Positions 1 to 6,755 of a stretch of 13,374 nucleotides of DNA are shown one piece after another. The notes under the pieces are model-generated. The model worked only from the letters and a program-made list of their open reading frames with translations, was not told the origin of the DNA and made no database searches. The stretch comes from Prevotellaceae bacterium UBA3646 (GTDB lineage: Bacteria; Bacteroidota; Bacteroidia; Bacteroidales; Bacteroidaceae). The stretch is taken from the NCBI GenBank assembly GCA_002373535.1, contig DFKL01000109.1:1-13374 (forward strand), given 5' to 3'. The first letter of the stretch is position 1; every line of letters begins with the position of its first letter. Both the position numbers and the translations under genes were made by a program.

Positions 1-102
1 GCTGGAGGCCGGTTCTGGGGAAAGGAAGAGATAGACGATGCCATAGGCAAAGACATACTGACGCCCAATTTCGAGCAAGAATACCAAAGATTGTTCAGAT
101 GA
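1..102 (+). CDS. C-terminal end of an upstream gene, possibly a NUDIX hydrolase (5' end outside window)
   Basis: An open frame runs from the left edge to TGA at 100-102 and gives 33 residues ending in FEQEYQRLFR. The stop overlaps the start codon of the next gene as ATGA (99-102), so the two are probably translationally coupled. The fragment has a 'GRFWGKEEIDDAIGK' stretch followed by 'LTPNFEQEY', which from memory resembles the tail of Bacteroidota NUDIX hydrolases ('RFWxxxEIxxxxGKGxFTPNFEQE'). The NUDIX box itself would lie upstream of the window, so the family call is tentative. That this is real coding sequence is supported by the absence of stops and the tight overlap. Confidence 0.5.
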   Translation, partial: AGGRFWGKEEIDDAIGKDILTPNFEQEYQRLFR

Positions 103-920
103 AGAAACAACTTAACATAGTATTCCTGATAGCAGGCAGCGAGCCGCTCGGATCTGCCGGCATGCAGGCAGACATCAAGGCAATCACGGCATGCGGAGGA
201 TATGCCGCTTGCGCGCTTACGGCTATCGTAGACGAGGACACACGACATGTCAAGAGTATAACTCCACTACCCGTCGACCTAATCGTCTCCCAGACAGAAT
301 CCTTCCTCGGCGACGTGGGGGCACAATGCGTAAAGACCGGCGTACTGCCATCAGAGGAAATAATCTGCGGTGTTGCACGCAAGCTGAGCGAATACCCAAG
401 TGTAATCAAGGTTATAGACCCGGTGATAGTAAACAGCGTCGGCGAGAAACTGGTGGCTGACGATGCGATTGCAGCGTATCGAGAGCTGCTGTTCCCACAA
501 GCTACGCTCATAACGCCCAACCACCGCGAGGCATCAGTACTGCTGGGCCATCCGGTCAAGGACATAGACAGAGACCTGCGCACGCTGTCGCAAGGCAGAT
601 GCTCGGTAATCGTAAAATCCATTGAGTGCGACGGCATGCTGTGTGACTATCTCTACAACAAAGAGACAGACCAAATAACCGAGTTCCGCAAAGAAAAGAT
701 ACAGACCAACAACGTGAACGGGACCGGTGACTCCTTTGCATCGGCTATAGCCACATACCTTGCCAAAGGATATGACCTGAACCACGCCGTAGCAAAGGGA
801 GAGGAATTCATACAGCGAGCGATATCGCTGGGTGCCGAATACGTGTTCGGCCACGACTTCGGCCCCGTCCACCCATGCTTCATGGAAGACAAGGAAATGC
901 ACGGGCGCATCTATGACTGA
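99..920 (+). CDS. thiD: ThiD/PdxK-type hydroxymethylpyrimidine (phosphate) or pyridoxal kinase
   Basis: A 273-residue ribokinase-fold kinase of normal ThiD length. Visible family motifs are an N-terminal 'IAGSEPLGSAGMQADIKA' (residues 11-28; usual ThiD form GSDxSGGAGIQADLK), 'VIDPVIV' (105-111), 'TPNHREASVLLG' (139-150; usual TPNxxEAxxLxG) and 'NGTGDSFASAIA' (207-218), which supplies the anion hole and catalytic Asp211. ThiD enzymes usually have GTGC here; GTGD is more typical of PdxK/PfkB relatives. The usual VKGG is VKSI. The protein would phosphorylate HMP/HMP-P for thiamine synthesis, or possibly a B6 vitamer, in the cytoplasm. The start overlaps the upstream stop (ATGA), and the PLP-dependent metY starts 55 bp after the stop, so the three genes may be one transcript. 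The kinase family is clear; the exact substrate is not. Confidence 0.75.
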   Translation: MKKQLNIVFLIAGSEPLGSAGMQADIKAITACGGYAACALTAIVDEDTRHVKSITPLPVDLIVSQTESFLGDVGAQCVKTGVLPSEEIICGVARKLSEYPSVIKVIDPVIVNSVGEKLVADDAIAAYRELLFPQATLITPNHREASVLLGHPVKDIDRDLRTLSQGRCSVIVKSIECDGMLCDYLYNKETDQITEFRKEKIQTNNVNGTGDSFASAIATYLAKGYDLNHAVAKGEEFIQRAISLGAEYVFGHDFGPVHPCFMEDKEMHGRIYD

Positions 921-975
921 GGACGTGTACGACGACTGTTTACATATAATGAAAAATCAAGATAAACATAAAGAC

Positions 976-2253
976 ATGAAGACCAATTTAGAGACCATCT
1001 GCATACATGGCGGATGGAAAGCGAAGAAAGGCGAGCCGCAGCAACTGCCAATCTACCAGAGTACAACGTTCCGCTACGAGACCAGCGACCAGATGGCACG
1101 TCTGTTCGACCTCAAGGACAATGGATATTTCTATACCCGTCTGGCCAATCCTACCAACGATGCCGTCGCACAAAAGATAGCGGCACTGGAAGGCGGAACG
1201 GGCTGCGTACTGACCTCAAGCGGCCAGGCGGCAAACTTCTATGCGATATTCAATATTTGTGAGGCAGGAGGACATATCCTGACGTCAAACAACATCTACG
1301 GAGGGACATTCAACCTGTTCGGCGTCACACTCAAGAAGCTCGGAATCGAATGTACGTTCGTAGACCCGGAATGGGACGATGAAAAGATCGAAGCATGCTT
1401 CCGCGACAATACCAAAGCCTTCTTTGGCGAGACCATATCCAATCCCGGAGGAAAGATATTCGACATCGAGCGTTTTGCCAAAATGGCACACAAGCATGGT
1501 ATCCCACTAATCGTAGACAACACTTTCGCGACTCCCATCAACTGTCGTCCGTTCGAATGGGGAGCAGACATAGTAACACACTCGACCACAAAATACATGG
1601 ACGGCCATGCTACCCAGGTAGGCGGTGCCGTCGTAGACAGCGGCAACTTTGACTGGGACGCATACAAGGAGCGTTTCCCCGGCCTTACCACACCGGACGA
1701 AAGCTACCACGGACTCACGTATACCAAGACTTTCGGCAAGATGGCATACACCACCAAACTCGTCGTACAGCTCATGCGCGACCTCGGTTCTATTCCGTCT
1801 CCGCAGAACTCGTTCCTGCTGAACCTCGGACTGGAGACCCTTGCCCTGCGTATGCGCCAGCACTGTGCCAATGCGCAGAAAGTGGCAGAATGGCTGGAGA
1901 AAAATCCTAATGTCGGCTGGGTAAACTATGCCGGCCTTCCAAGCAACCCTCAGCACGAACTGGCAAAAAAATACATGCCGGACGGTACTTGCGGAGTAAT
2001 AGCATTCGGGCTTAAGGGAAGCAGGGATGAAGCAATACGCTTTATGGACAACCTTGATTTCATCTCAATCGTAACCCATGTAGCCGATGCACGCACATGT
2101 GTCTTGCACCCGGCAAGCCACACTCACCGCCAGCTTACCGACGAGCAACTGCGTGAGGCTGGCATCTCTCCCGACCTGGTCCGCCTGTCGGTAGGCATCG
2201 AAAACGTAGATGACATAATCGCCGACCTGCAACAGGCGATGGCAAAGATGTAA
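976..2253 (+). CDS. metY: O-acetylhomoserine aminocarboxypropyltransferase / sulfhydrylase (MetY)
   Basis: A 425-residue Cys/Met-metabolism PLP enzyme that makes homocysteine from O-acetylhomoserine and sulfide (or methionine from methanethiol) in the cytoplasm. The start MKTNLETICIHGGW at 976 is chosen because family members begin this way and have about 425 residues; upstream in-frame starts at 832 and 949 add sequence unlike the family. Diagnostic segments are 'PIYQSTTF' near the N-terminus, 'FYTRLANPTNDA', 'TSSGQAANFYA', and 'GADIVTHSTTKYMDGHAT', in which Lys206 is the Schiff-base lysine. 'LHPASHTHRQL' and 'LVRLSVGIENVDDIIADL' complete the C-terminal domain. Nothing is broken. The gene follows a vitamin kinase on the same strand after 55 bp and is convergent with the GH20 gene. 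Confidence 0.95.
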   Translation: MKTNLETICIHGGWKAKKGEPQQLPIYQSTTFRYETSDQMARLFDLKDNGYFYTRLANPTNDAVAQKIAALEGGTGCVLTSSGQAANFYAIFNICEAGGHILTSNNIYGGTFNLFGVTLKKLGIECTFVDPEWDDEKIEACFRDNTKAFFGETISNPGGKIFDIERFAKMAHKHGIPLIVDNTFATPINCRPFEWGADIVTHSTTKYMDGHATQVGGAVVDSGNFDWDAYKERFPGLTTPDESYHGLTYTKTFGKMAYTTKLVVQLMRDLGSIPSPQNSFLLNLGLETLALRMRQHCANAQKVAEWLEKNPNVGWVNYAGLPSNPQHELAKKYMPDGTCGVIAFGLKGSRDEAIRFMDNLDFISIVTHVADARTCVLHPASHTHRQLTDEQLREAGISPDLVRLSVGIENVDDIIADLQQAMAKM

Positions 2254-2282
2254 CATAATCCACAAACCATCGACATATACAA

Positions 2283-2323
2283 GCCCGGTGCATGGCTTTC
2301 ATTAAGACAGTCACGCATCGGGC
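2283..2323. terminator. Hairpin between convergent metY and GH20 genes
   Basis: Arms 2283-2294 (GCCCGGTGCATG) and 2312-2323 (CACGCATCGGGC) pair at 10 of 12 positions as Watson-Crick, with one G-T wobble and one mismatch, around a 17-nt loop. The hairpin fills most of the 73-bp gap between the two converging stop codons, the usual place for a shared bidirectional terminator. Neither side carries a strong T-tract, so termination efficiency is uncertain. Confidence 0.4.
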
Positions 2324-2326
2324 CGT

Positions 2327-3970
2327 CTATCTTACGACGATCTCGTCCACAAACAGCCAACCTCCCCTGGGAATACGCCTGGCACGGATATGCACATAGC
2401 GCGTACTTACCCGCTGTGTCAATGTATAAGTGCGTATGCAGTATGGAGCGTCGGGTACATTGTCATGGCTCATCTCCGTCCCGTTACACCATACTGTGGA
2501 TGGCAGATATATCTCAGGTCCGCGGATCTGCAGGAATGACAGCGAGACTTCACTCACAGCACGCTCTCTCCCCAAGTCCACCGTCACATCCAGGTCGCTG
2601 CAGAATCCCTGCCAGCGGCCGTCGTCGTTGTTCCACGTCCCCCCAAGCCCGTCTGTCAGGGAAGAGTAGCCTGCCGCACTATAGCGGACGCTGAAAGGGA
2701 TGCCGTACCCTACCCTACACCCTCGTGCAATATGCGACGATAGCTTTTCCGACGGCCTGCGCTGTCCTTTTTCGCTTCGTAAGTCAAAGGCATTTATACC
2801 CATCAGGCGCATACGGTCAGTCTCTGCCGACGCCCACTTCCTGAATTCTGCGAAAGACCCGCGCTTTCCTGATGCAATATGGGCAATTGCCAACGTCCTG
2901 GGCCACAACTGGTATTCAAGCGACGGTTCATCAGGGACATATTCGGTAAACAACGTAGACTGCAGCCCCAACAGGTGCCCTCCGCCGGACGACAGCACAT
3001 CCTGCAAGACATCCTTCACGCCCCACACATGCTCCAACGGACGATAGCCGCCCATTGCCTCTGGCTGAGCCGGCGGACAATCCTGATAGCTGTCCATGTA
3101 GCACCATCCGGCAGGACACATTATGACGTCGTGGCCAAGGGCAAGTGCCCTTTTTGCAATTTCCGGGTCACGCCAGTTCATGATAACCATACTGCTGTCG
3201 GCAGGATCGTCAGACAGGGCCTCATCCCACACAATCATCCTGCGACCAAGATCCCGCACAATCCCGTTCATACGCCTCATAGCCTCGTGATAGTGCTCCT
3301 TCTGGGTTGCGGTCTCGTCTCCGCCGCAATGTATGTAGGCACAAGGGAAGACGTCCGCGACCTCCGTCAGGACATTCCTCATGAACTCGTAAGTCCGGGG
3401 ATTACGCAAATCCAGCTCGGCATGGTTGAAAGCCAGTTCCGGATAAGCAGCGCAGACCTCCTCACTATGACCGGGGAACTCTATCTCGGGTACTACCGTA
3501 ACACCCCGGCTCCCGGCATATGCAACGAACTTCCTAAGCTGCTCCTGCGTATAGTAGCCGCCAAATCCATTTATACTGTCGCTATACGCACGTATATATC
3601 CAAGGCCCTCTTTTTCGCCTCCGCAGTCCTCATTGGTGAATGGAGCATTCCACCAGTCACGCCACTCCCTGCGGCTTCGCCATGCACCTACGGCAGTCAG
3701 CCGAGGATAGCGTCTGATCTCCATGCGCCATCCTGCAGCATCCGTAAGATGCAGGTGCAACACGTTCAGTCCGTACAGGCTCATCAGGTCGACCTGACGA
3801 TACAGCACCTCTATCGGAAAGAAACTGCGACTCACGTCAATCATGATACCACGCCACGGCATCTGCACACCGGCCACGTCTGTCACTTTTCCCGTTTTGG
3901 CAAACGACAGTCCGCAAGTTCCCGATATCTGCAGACACAGGGCAAAAAGAATCAAAATTGCACGTTTCAT
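2327..3970 (-). CDS. Exported GH20 beta-N-acetylhexosaminidase with C-terminal discoidin-like domain
   Basis: A 547-residue glycoside hydrolase family 20 enzyme expected to release terminal GlcNAc or GalNAc from glycans in the periplasm or at the surface. The start at 3970 gives a signal peptide (MKRAILILFALCLQ...); a further upstream start at 4033 would bury it and lie inside the divergent fucosidase gene. The catalytic barrel begins at once with 'PWRGIMIDVSRSFF' (38-51), then 'LHLHLTDAAGWRMEI' (71-85), 'PEIEFPGH' (161-168) and 'HCGGDET' (214-220), where Asp218-Glu219 are the catalytic pair. 'GLQSTLFTEY' and 'EYQLWPRTLA' are late barrel motifs. Residues from about 440 to 547 ('WQGFCSDLDVTVDLG...', 'GGWLFVDEIVV') look like an F5/8 type C (CBM32-like) domain. 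The common N-terminal GH20b domain is absent, and the usual TDDQGW reads TDAAGW. It diverges from the fucosidase gene. Confidence 0.92.
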   Translation of the reverse strand: MKRAILILFALCLQISGTCGLSFAKTGKVTDVAGVQMPWRGIMIDVSRSFFPIEVLYRQVDLMSLYGLNVLHLHLTDAAGWRMEIRRYPRLTAVGAWRSRREWRDWWNAPFTNEDCGGEKEGLGYIRAYSDSINGFGGYYTQEQLRKFVAYAGSRGVTVVPEIEFPGHSEEVCAAYPELAFNHAELDLRNPRTYEFMRNVLTEVADVFPCAYIHCGGDETATQKEHYHEAMRRMNGIVRDLGRRMIVWDEALSDDPADSSMVIMNWRDPEIAKRALALGHDVIMCPAGWCYMDSYQDCPPAQPEAMGGYRPLEHVWGVKDVLQDVLSSGGGHLLGLQSTLFTEYVPDEPSLEYQLWPRTLAIAHIASGKRGSFAEFRKWASAETDRMRLMGINAFDLRSEKGQRRPSEKLSSHIARGCRVGYGIPFSVRYSAAGYSSLTDGLGGTWNNDDGRWQGFCSDLDVTVDLGRERAVSEVSLSFLQIRGPEIYLPSTVWCNGTEMSHDNVPDAPYCIRTYTLTQRVSTRYVHIRARRIPRGGWLFVDEIVVR

Positions 3971-3974
3971 GCGG

Positions 3975-3982
3975 CAAATATA
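3975..3982 (-). promoter_or_regulatory. Candidate Bacteroidota -7 box TATATTTG for the GH20 gene
   Basis: On the minus strand TATATTTG is an exact TAnnTTTG match whose last base lies four nucleotides before the GH20 ATG (CCGC-ATG). In known Bacteroides promoters the box is centred near -7, which would put transcription start at or within a base or two of the start codon. No clear TTTG -33 element is at the usual distance. The mirrored box for the divergent gene supports it. Confidence 0.5.
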
Positions 3983-3993
3983 ATAAATTTCAC

Positions 3994-4001
3994 TATCTTT
4001 G
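3994..4001 (+). promoter_or_regulatory. Candidate Bacteroidota -7 box TATCTTTG for the fucosidase gene
   Basis: TATCTTTG is an exact TAnnTTTG match ending four nucleotides before the fucosidase ATG (TAGC-ATG), the same spacing as the opposing box for the GH20 gene. A start at about -7 from the box would give a leaderless or nearly leaderless mRNA. A good -33 element is not visible. Confidence 0.5.
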
Positions 4002-4005
4002 TAGC

Positions 4006-5316
4006 ATGACAAAGACACTATTCGCACTTGCACTGAGCCTTATGGTCACTGTAGCTGGAGCGCAGACATACTCTCCCTCTCCTGAAAACCTGAAGGCGCG
4101 TGAGGAATTTAGCGGCGACAAACTGGGAATCTTCCTGCACTGGGGCATATACAGCACCTTTGCACAGGGTGAATGGTACTTGCAAAACAGCGTGCCAGAC
4201 AGGCATGAATATGCCAAGGCTGCAGACGCATTCTACCCACACCGCTTCGATGCACATGAATGGGTACGTGCCATCAAGGATGCCGGAGCAAGATACATCT
4301 GTTTCACCAGCAGGCACCACGACGGTTTCAGCATGTGGGATACCAAGCAGAGTGACTACAACATAGTAAAGGCGACCCCTTTCAAGCGCGACGTGGTCAA
4401 GGAGCTTGCCGAAGCCTGTCATGCCGAGGGTATACGCCTGCACCTCTATTACAGCCATATCGACTGGATGCGAGACGACTATCCCATGGGGCGTACAGGC
4501 CGACACTGCGGCAAGGACACGGCATCCGTCGGCGACTGGCCCGGATACTACCGGTTCATGAACAACCAGCTGACAGAACTGCTGACCAACTATGGCAAAA
4601 TAGGCGCGATATGGTTCGACGGCTGGTGGGACCACGACAGCGACAAGAGGCCATTCGACTGGCAACTGGAAGAGCAATATGCCTTGATACACAGACTGCA
4701 GCCCCAGTGCCTGATAGGCAACAATCACCACATGAAGCCGCATGACGGTGAAGACATACAGATATTCGAGCGCGACCTGCCCGGCGAGAACACGGCAGGC
4801 TTCGTGGACCACGCAGCCCAGGTGAGCCAGCTGCCACTGGAAACAAGCCAGACAATGAACGGCATGTGGGGCTACAAGGTTACAGACCAGAACTACAAGA
4901 CCACGGCAGAAATCATACGGCTGCTGATACGTACCGCCGGCAAGGGTGCCAACCTCCTGCTAAACATAGGTCCGCAGCCCAACGGGCAACTGCCGGCCAC
5001 TGCACTTGACCGCCTGAGGGAACTGGGCAAATGGACAGGAACATACGGCCCTACCCTGTACAACACTACGGCTGGCCCGGTAAGACCTTGCGACTGGGGA
5101 GCGACTACCCAAAAAGGAAAGACCATATACGTCCACGTAACCAAGAGCGACACAAGGTCTATAACCATACCACTGACCAGAAAGCCCAAGAGCGTCACCG
5201 AGTATATAGGCGGCCGGAACCTGCACAGCACATTCGACAGGAAAAACGGACTCACCATTATCCTTCCGAATAAATTGGACACACCAGATCACGTAATAGT
5301 GATTGACAGGCAATAA
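4006..5316 (+). CDS. Exported GH29 alpha-L-fucosidase
   Basis: A 436-residue glycoside hydrolase family 29 enzyme that should remove alpha-linked L-fucose from glycans. The start at 4006 gives a signal peptide MTKTLFALALSLMVTVAGA with cleavage before Gln20; an upstream start at 3958 would place 16 non-hydrophobic residues before it. Family motifs are 'GIFLHWGIYS' (41-50), 'FTSRHHDGFSMWDTKQSDYN' (100-119), 'RDVVKELAEAC' (128-138), and 'IGAIWFDGWW' (199-208), in which Asp205 is the expected nucleophile. The acid/base is not certain; Glu255 ('IFERDLPGEN') or Glu261 is nearest the expected distance. 'ETSQTMNGMWGY' and 'GANLLLNIGPQPNGQLP' follow, then a short beta-rich C-terminal domain. It diverges from the GH20 gene, suggesting joint action on fucosylated amino-sugar glycans. 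A FabH-like gene starts 23 bp downstream and may be co-transcribed. Confidence 0.94.
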   Translation: MTKTLFALALSLMVTVAGAQTYSPSPENLKAREEFSGDKLGIFLHWGIYSTFAQGEWYLQNSVPDRHEYAKAADAFYPHRFDAHEWVRAIKDAGARYICFTSRHHDGFSMWDTKQSDYNIVKATPFKRDVVKELAEACHAEGIRLHLYYSHIDWMRDDYPMGRTGRHCGKDTASVGDWPGYYRFMNNQLTELLTNYGKIGAIWFDGWWDHDSDKRPFDWQLEEQYALIHRLQPQCLIGNNHHMKPHDGEDIQIFERDLPGENTAGFVDHAAQVSQLPLETSQTMNGMWGYKVTDQNYKTTAEIIRLLIRTAGKGANLLLNIGPQPNGQLPATALDRLRELGKWTGTYGPTLYNTTAGPVRPCDWGATTQKGKTIYVHVTKSDTRSITIPLTRKPKSVTEYIGGRNLHSTFDRKNGLTIILPNKLDTPDHVIVIDRQ

Positions 5317-5339
5317 AATCAGAAACAAACAAATACACT

Positions 5340-6338
5340 ATGGCATACATCAAGGCTATATCATACTATCTGCCGGAAAAGGAACTGAGCAACAAGGATC
5401 TCCTGAAGGATTTCCCCGACTGGACTGGCGAGAAAGTCCTCAACAAGGTCGGCGTCCAGTCACGACACCTGGCTGCACAGGACGAGACTGCGGGCGACAT
5501 GGCAGAAAAAGCCGCAAGGAGGCTGTTCGACGAATACGGCATAGACCCCAAGGACATAGACTTCATCCTCCTATGCACCACACAGCCAGACTATATCACG
5601 CCACACACGGCAGCCCTGTTGCAAGACCGGCTCGGAATACCTACCACGGCAGGATCGCTCGACTACAACCTGGGATGCTCGGGATGCATATACGGAATGG
5701 CCCTTGCCAAAGGCCTGATAGCAGGAGGTATTGCCAGGAACGTGCTGTTGCTGACATCAGAGACCTTCAGTAAGATACTGCACCCATCAGACGTAAGCAA
5801 CCGCACCATCTTCGGCGACGGAGCAGCAGCATGCCTGATATCCACGGACGGCATTGCAGAGATAGGAGAATTCGTCCTCGGCACAGACGGCAGCGGTGCC
5901 GGGAAACTCATCGTCAGGAACGGTGCATCACGCCACCCCGGACATACGGGCAGGCAATACACAGACGAAGACGGACACACGCACTATGACGACTATGTCT
6001 ACATGGACGGCTCGGGTATCTATTACTTCACCATAGACAGCGTGCCGCCACTGGTAGAGGACATACTAAGGAAGAACGGCAAGACACTGGACCAGACAGA
6101 CTACTTCATATTCCATCAGGCCAACCAGTACATGCTCAACACACTGCGCCGCTCATGCGGCATACCCAAGGACAAGTTCCATGCAGACCTCACAAACACA
6201 GGCAACACCGTATCCTCGACCGTATTGATAGCACTCAGGCAGTGCCTTGACAAAGGGACTATACAGCAGGGAATGAATGTACTGATAACCGGATTCGGCG
6301 TCGGCCTCAGCTGGGGCGGCACGACACTGAGGTTCTGA
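5340..6338 (+). CDS. FabH-like 3-oxoacyl-ACP synthase III (polysaccharide-locus type)
   Basis: A 332-residue thiolase-fold condensing enzyme. The Cys-His-Asn triad of KAS III is intact: Cys113 in 'DYNLGCSGCIYGMALAKG', His259 in 'IFHQANQYML' and Asn289 in 'NTGNTVSSTV'. Other family motifs are 'FGDGAAACLI' (158-167) and 'GFGVGLSWGG' near the C-terminus. The 'NLGCSGxxYGxxLAKGLI' signature, as recalled, marks FabH paralogues found in O-antigen, capsule or flagellin-sugar loci, which are thought to make beta-ketoacyl groups for sugar acylation, rather than housekeeping FabH ('AACAGF'). The position usually holding Phe or Val after the active-site Gly is Cys116. The start is preceded by an A-rich stretch typical of Bacteroidota translation starts. 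It follows the fucosidase stop by 23 bp and ends before a hairpin terminator, so the two may share an mRNA. Substrate unknown. Confidence 0.85.
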   Translation: MAYIKAISYYLPEKELSNKDLLKDFPDWTGEKVLNKVGVQSRHLAAQDETAGDMAEKAARRLFDEYGIDPKDIDFILLCTTQPDYITPHTAALLQDRLGIPTTAGSLDYNLGCSGCIYGMALAKGLIAGGIARNVLLLTSETFSKILHPSDVSNRTIFGDGAAACLISTDGIAEIGEFVLGTDGSGAGKLIVRNGASRHPGHTGRQYTDEDGHTHYDDYVYMDGSGIYYFTIDSVPPLVEDILRKNGKTLDQTDYFIFHQANQYMLNTLRRSCGIPKDKFHADLTNTGNTVSSTVLIALRQCLDKGTIQQGMNVLITGFGVGLSWGGTTLRF

Positions 6339-6360
6339 GACTAACGACCTACGACACGTA

Positions 6361-6387
6361 AAAATTACACTGCATTAGTGCAATTTT
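6361..6387. terminator. Rho-independent-type terminator after the FabH-like gene
   Basis: Arms AAAATTACACT (6361-6371) and AGTGCAATTTT (6377-6387) pair at 10 of 11 positions around the loop GCATT, starting 22 nt after the stop codon. The right arm ends in TTTT on the plus strand, and the left arm gives a U-run for the minus strand, so it could act both ways. It overlaps the stop codon of the minus-strand remnant at 6375. Confidence 0.55.
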
Positions 6388-6545
6388 GCCGTATTATTGC
6401 ATATTAACCATCCTGCAGGCAAGAGAATGTTCCCTATGCCATGTGCATTCGCGTACAGCGGAGAGATTTCGTATTCCTCGAAGCCTGCTAACCCACAACC
6501 GATTCGAGTGACCAGGAACTTCAAATCAGGATGTCCCCTGGCAAA
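6375..6545 (-). pseudogene. C-terminal remnant of a conserved Bacteroidota protein (GSNLAG / 'TRIGCGxAGF' family)
   Basis: On the minus strand, codons from about 6545 to the stop TAA at 6375-6377 read 'FARGHPDLKF', 'LVTRIGCGLAGF', 'EEYEISPLYANA' and 'GNILLPAGW', ending in AKLH. From memory this matches the last third of a conserved protein family in Bacteroidota with an N-terminal 'VFVFGSNLAGMHGGGAA' segment, 'SYAIPTMQGG' in the middle, and 'FIxFAxxHPxLxFLVTRIGCGIAGF...IAPLF' near the end. No earlier part of that family can be found upstream in any minus frame, so only about 57 residues remain and no start codon fits. The similarity is by recall, not by search. The tail after 'ILLPAGW' runs about 11 residues and reads through the fabH terminator hairpin, unlike the short end I recall. 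Confidence 0.6.
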
Positions 6546-6557
6546 CGGGGAACTGGA

Positions 6558-6705
6558 ATGAAAAAAAGGATGGATATTGTCCGTATCGGGAGCGCTCGCA
6601 TGCTTAGGAGCATTGACGGCCGGTCACAATATATCCGGTCCCCTGTTCTTTATCGCAACAGGGCTGATGCTCATCAACAAGACTGATAGCGACAAAAGAG
6701 GATAA
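6558..6705 (+). pseudogene. Small two-helix membrane ORF with a frame break at an A7 run
   Basis: ATG at 6558 is followed by seven A residues (6561-6567). Read straight, the frame continues as a charged, unremarkable 42-residue peptide. If the run had six A, the frame would give MKKGWILSVSGALACLGAL, then TAGHNISGPLFFIATGLM, then LINKTDSDKRG and TAA at 6703-6705: 48 residues with two hydrophobic helices around a short loop and lysines at both ends, the pattern of a real small membrane protein. An in-frame TTG at 6577 preceded by AAGGA offers an alternative start that avoids the shift. It may be a dead fragment, a slippage-controlled gene, or a non-coding stretch that happens to be hydrophobic. 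No family is recognised. Confidence 0.35.
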
Positions 6706-6755
6706 AGACCTGATTGTCCTGGCAACCCTCCATTATCTTCTGACGAATGATACCG

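Larger units (their letters stand above)
3968..4008. repeat. 41-bp quasi-palindrome spanning the divergent promoter and both start codons
   Basis: The left arm 3968-3982 (CATGCGGCAAATATA) and right arm 3994-4008 (TATCTTTGTAGCATG) are inverted copies matching at 12 of 15 positions around an 11-nt A/T-rich centre. Each arm contains one -7 box and one start codon. The symmetry could be two mirrored promoters or an operator for a dimeric regulator. Confidence 0.6.

Noticed and set aside
95..637. 180-residue minus-strand frame opposite the ThiD-like kinase
   Set aside because: Low-complexity, serine-rich translation typical of antisense frames; the plus strand encodes a recognisable kinase.
832..975. 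48-residue N-terminal extension of MetY
   Set aside because: It overlaps the end of the kinase gene and has no similarity to the family; MKTNLETICIHGGW at 976 is the usual N-terminus.
2879..4009. 376-residue open frame on the plus strand opposite the GH20 gene
   Set aside because: The minus-strand GH20 reading has a signal peptide, catalytic motifs and full family length; the plus-strand frame has no domain-like features and is an antisense shadow.
4018..4812. 264-residue minus-strand frame opposite the fucosidase
   Set aside because: Antisense shadow of a clear GH29 gene, without recognisable motifs.
6427..6561. 44-codon plus-strand frame whose stop overlaps the ATG of the small membrane ORF
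   Set aside because: It is exactly antisense to the remnant that reads 'LVTRIGCGLAGF' and its own translation shows no protein-like pattern.
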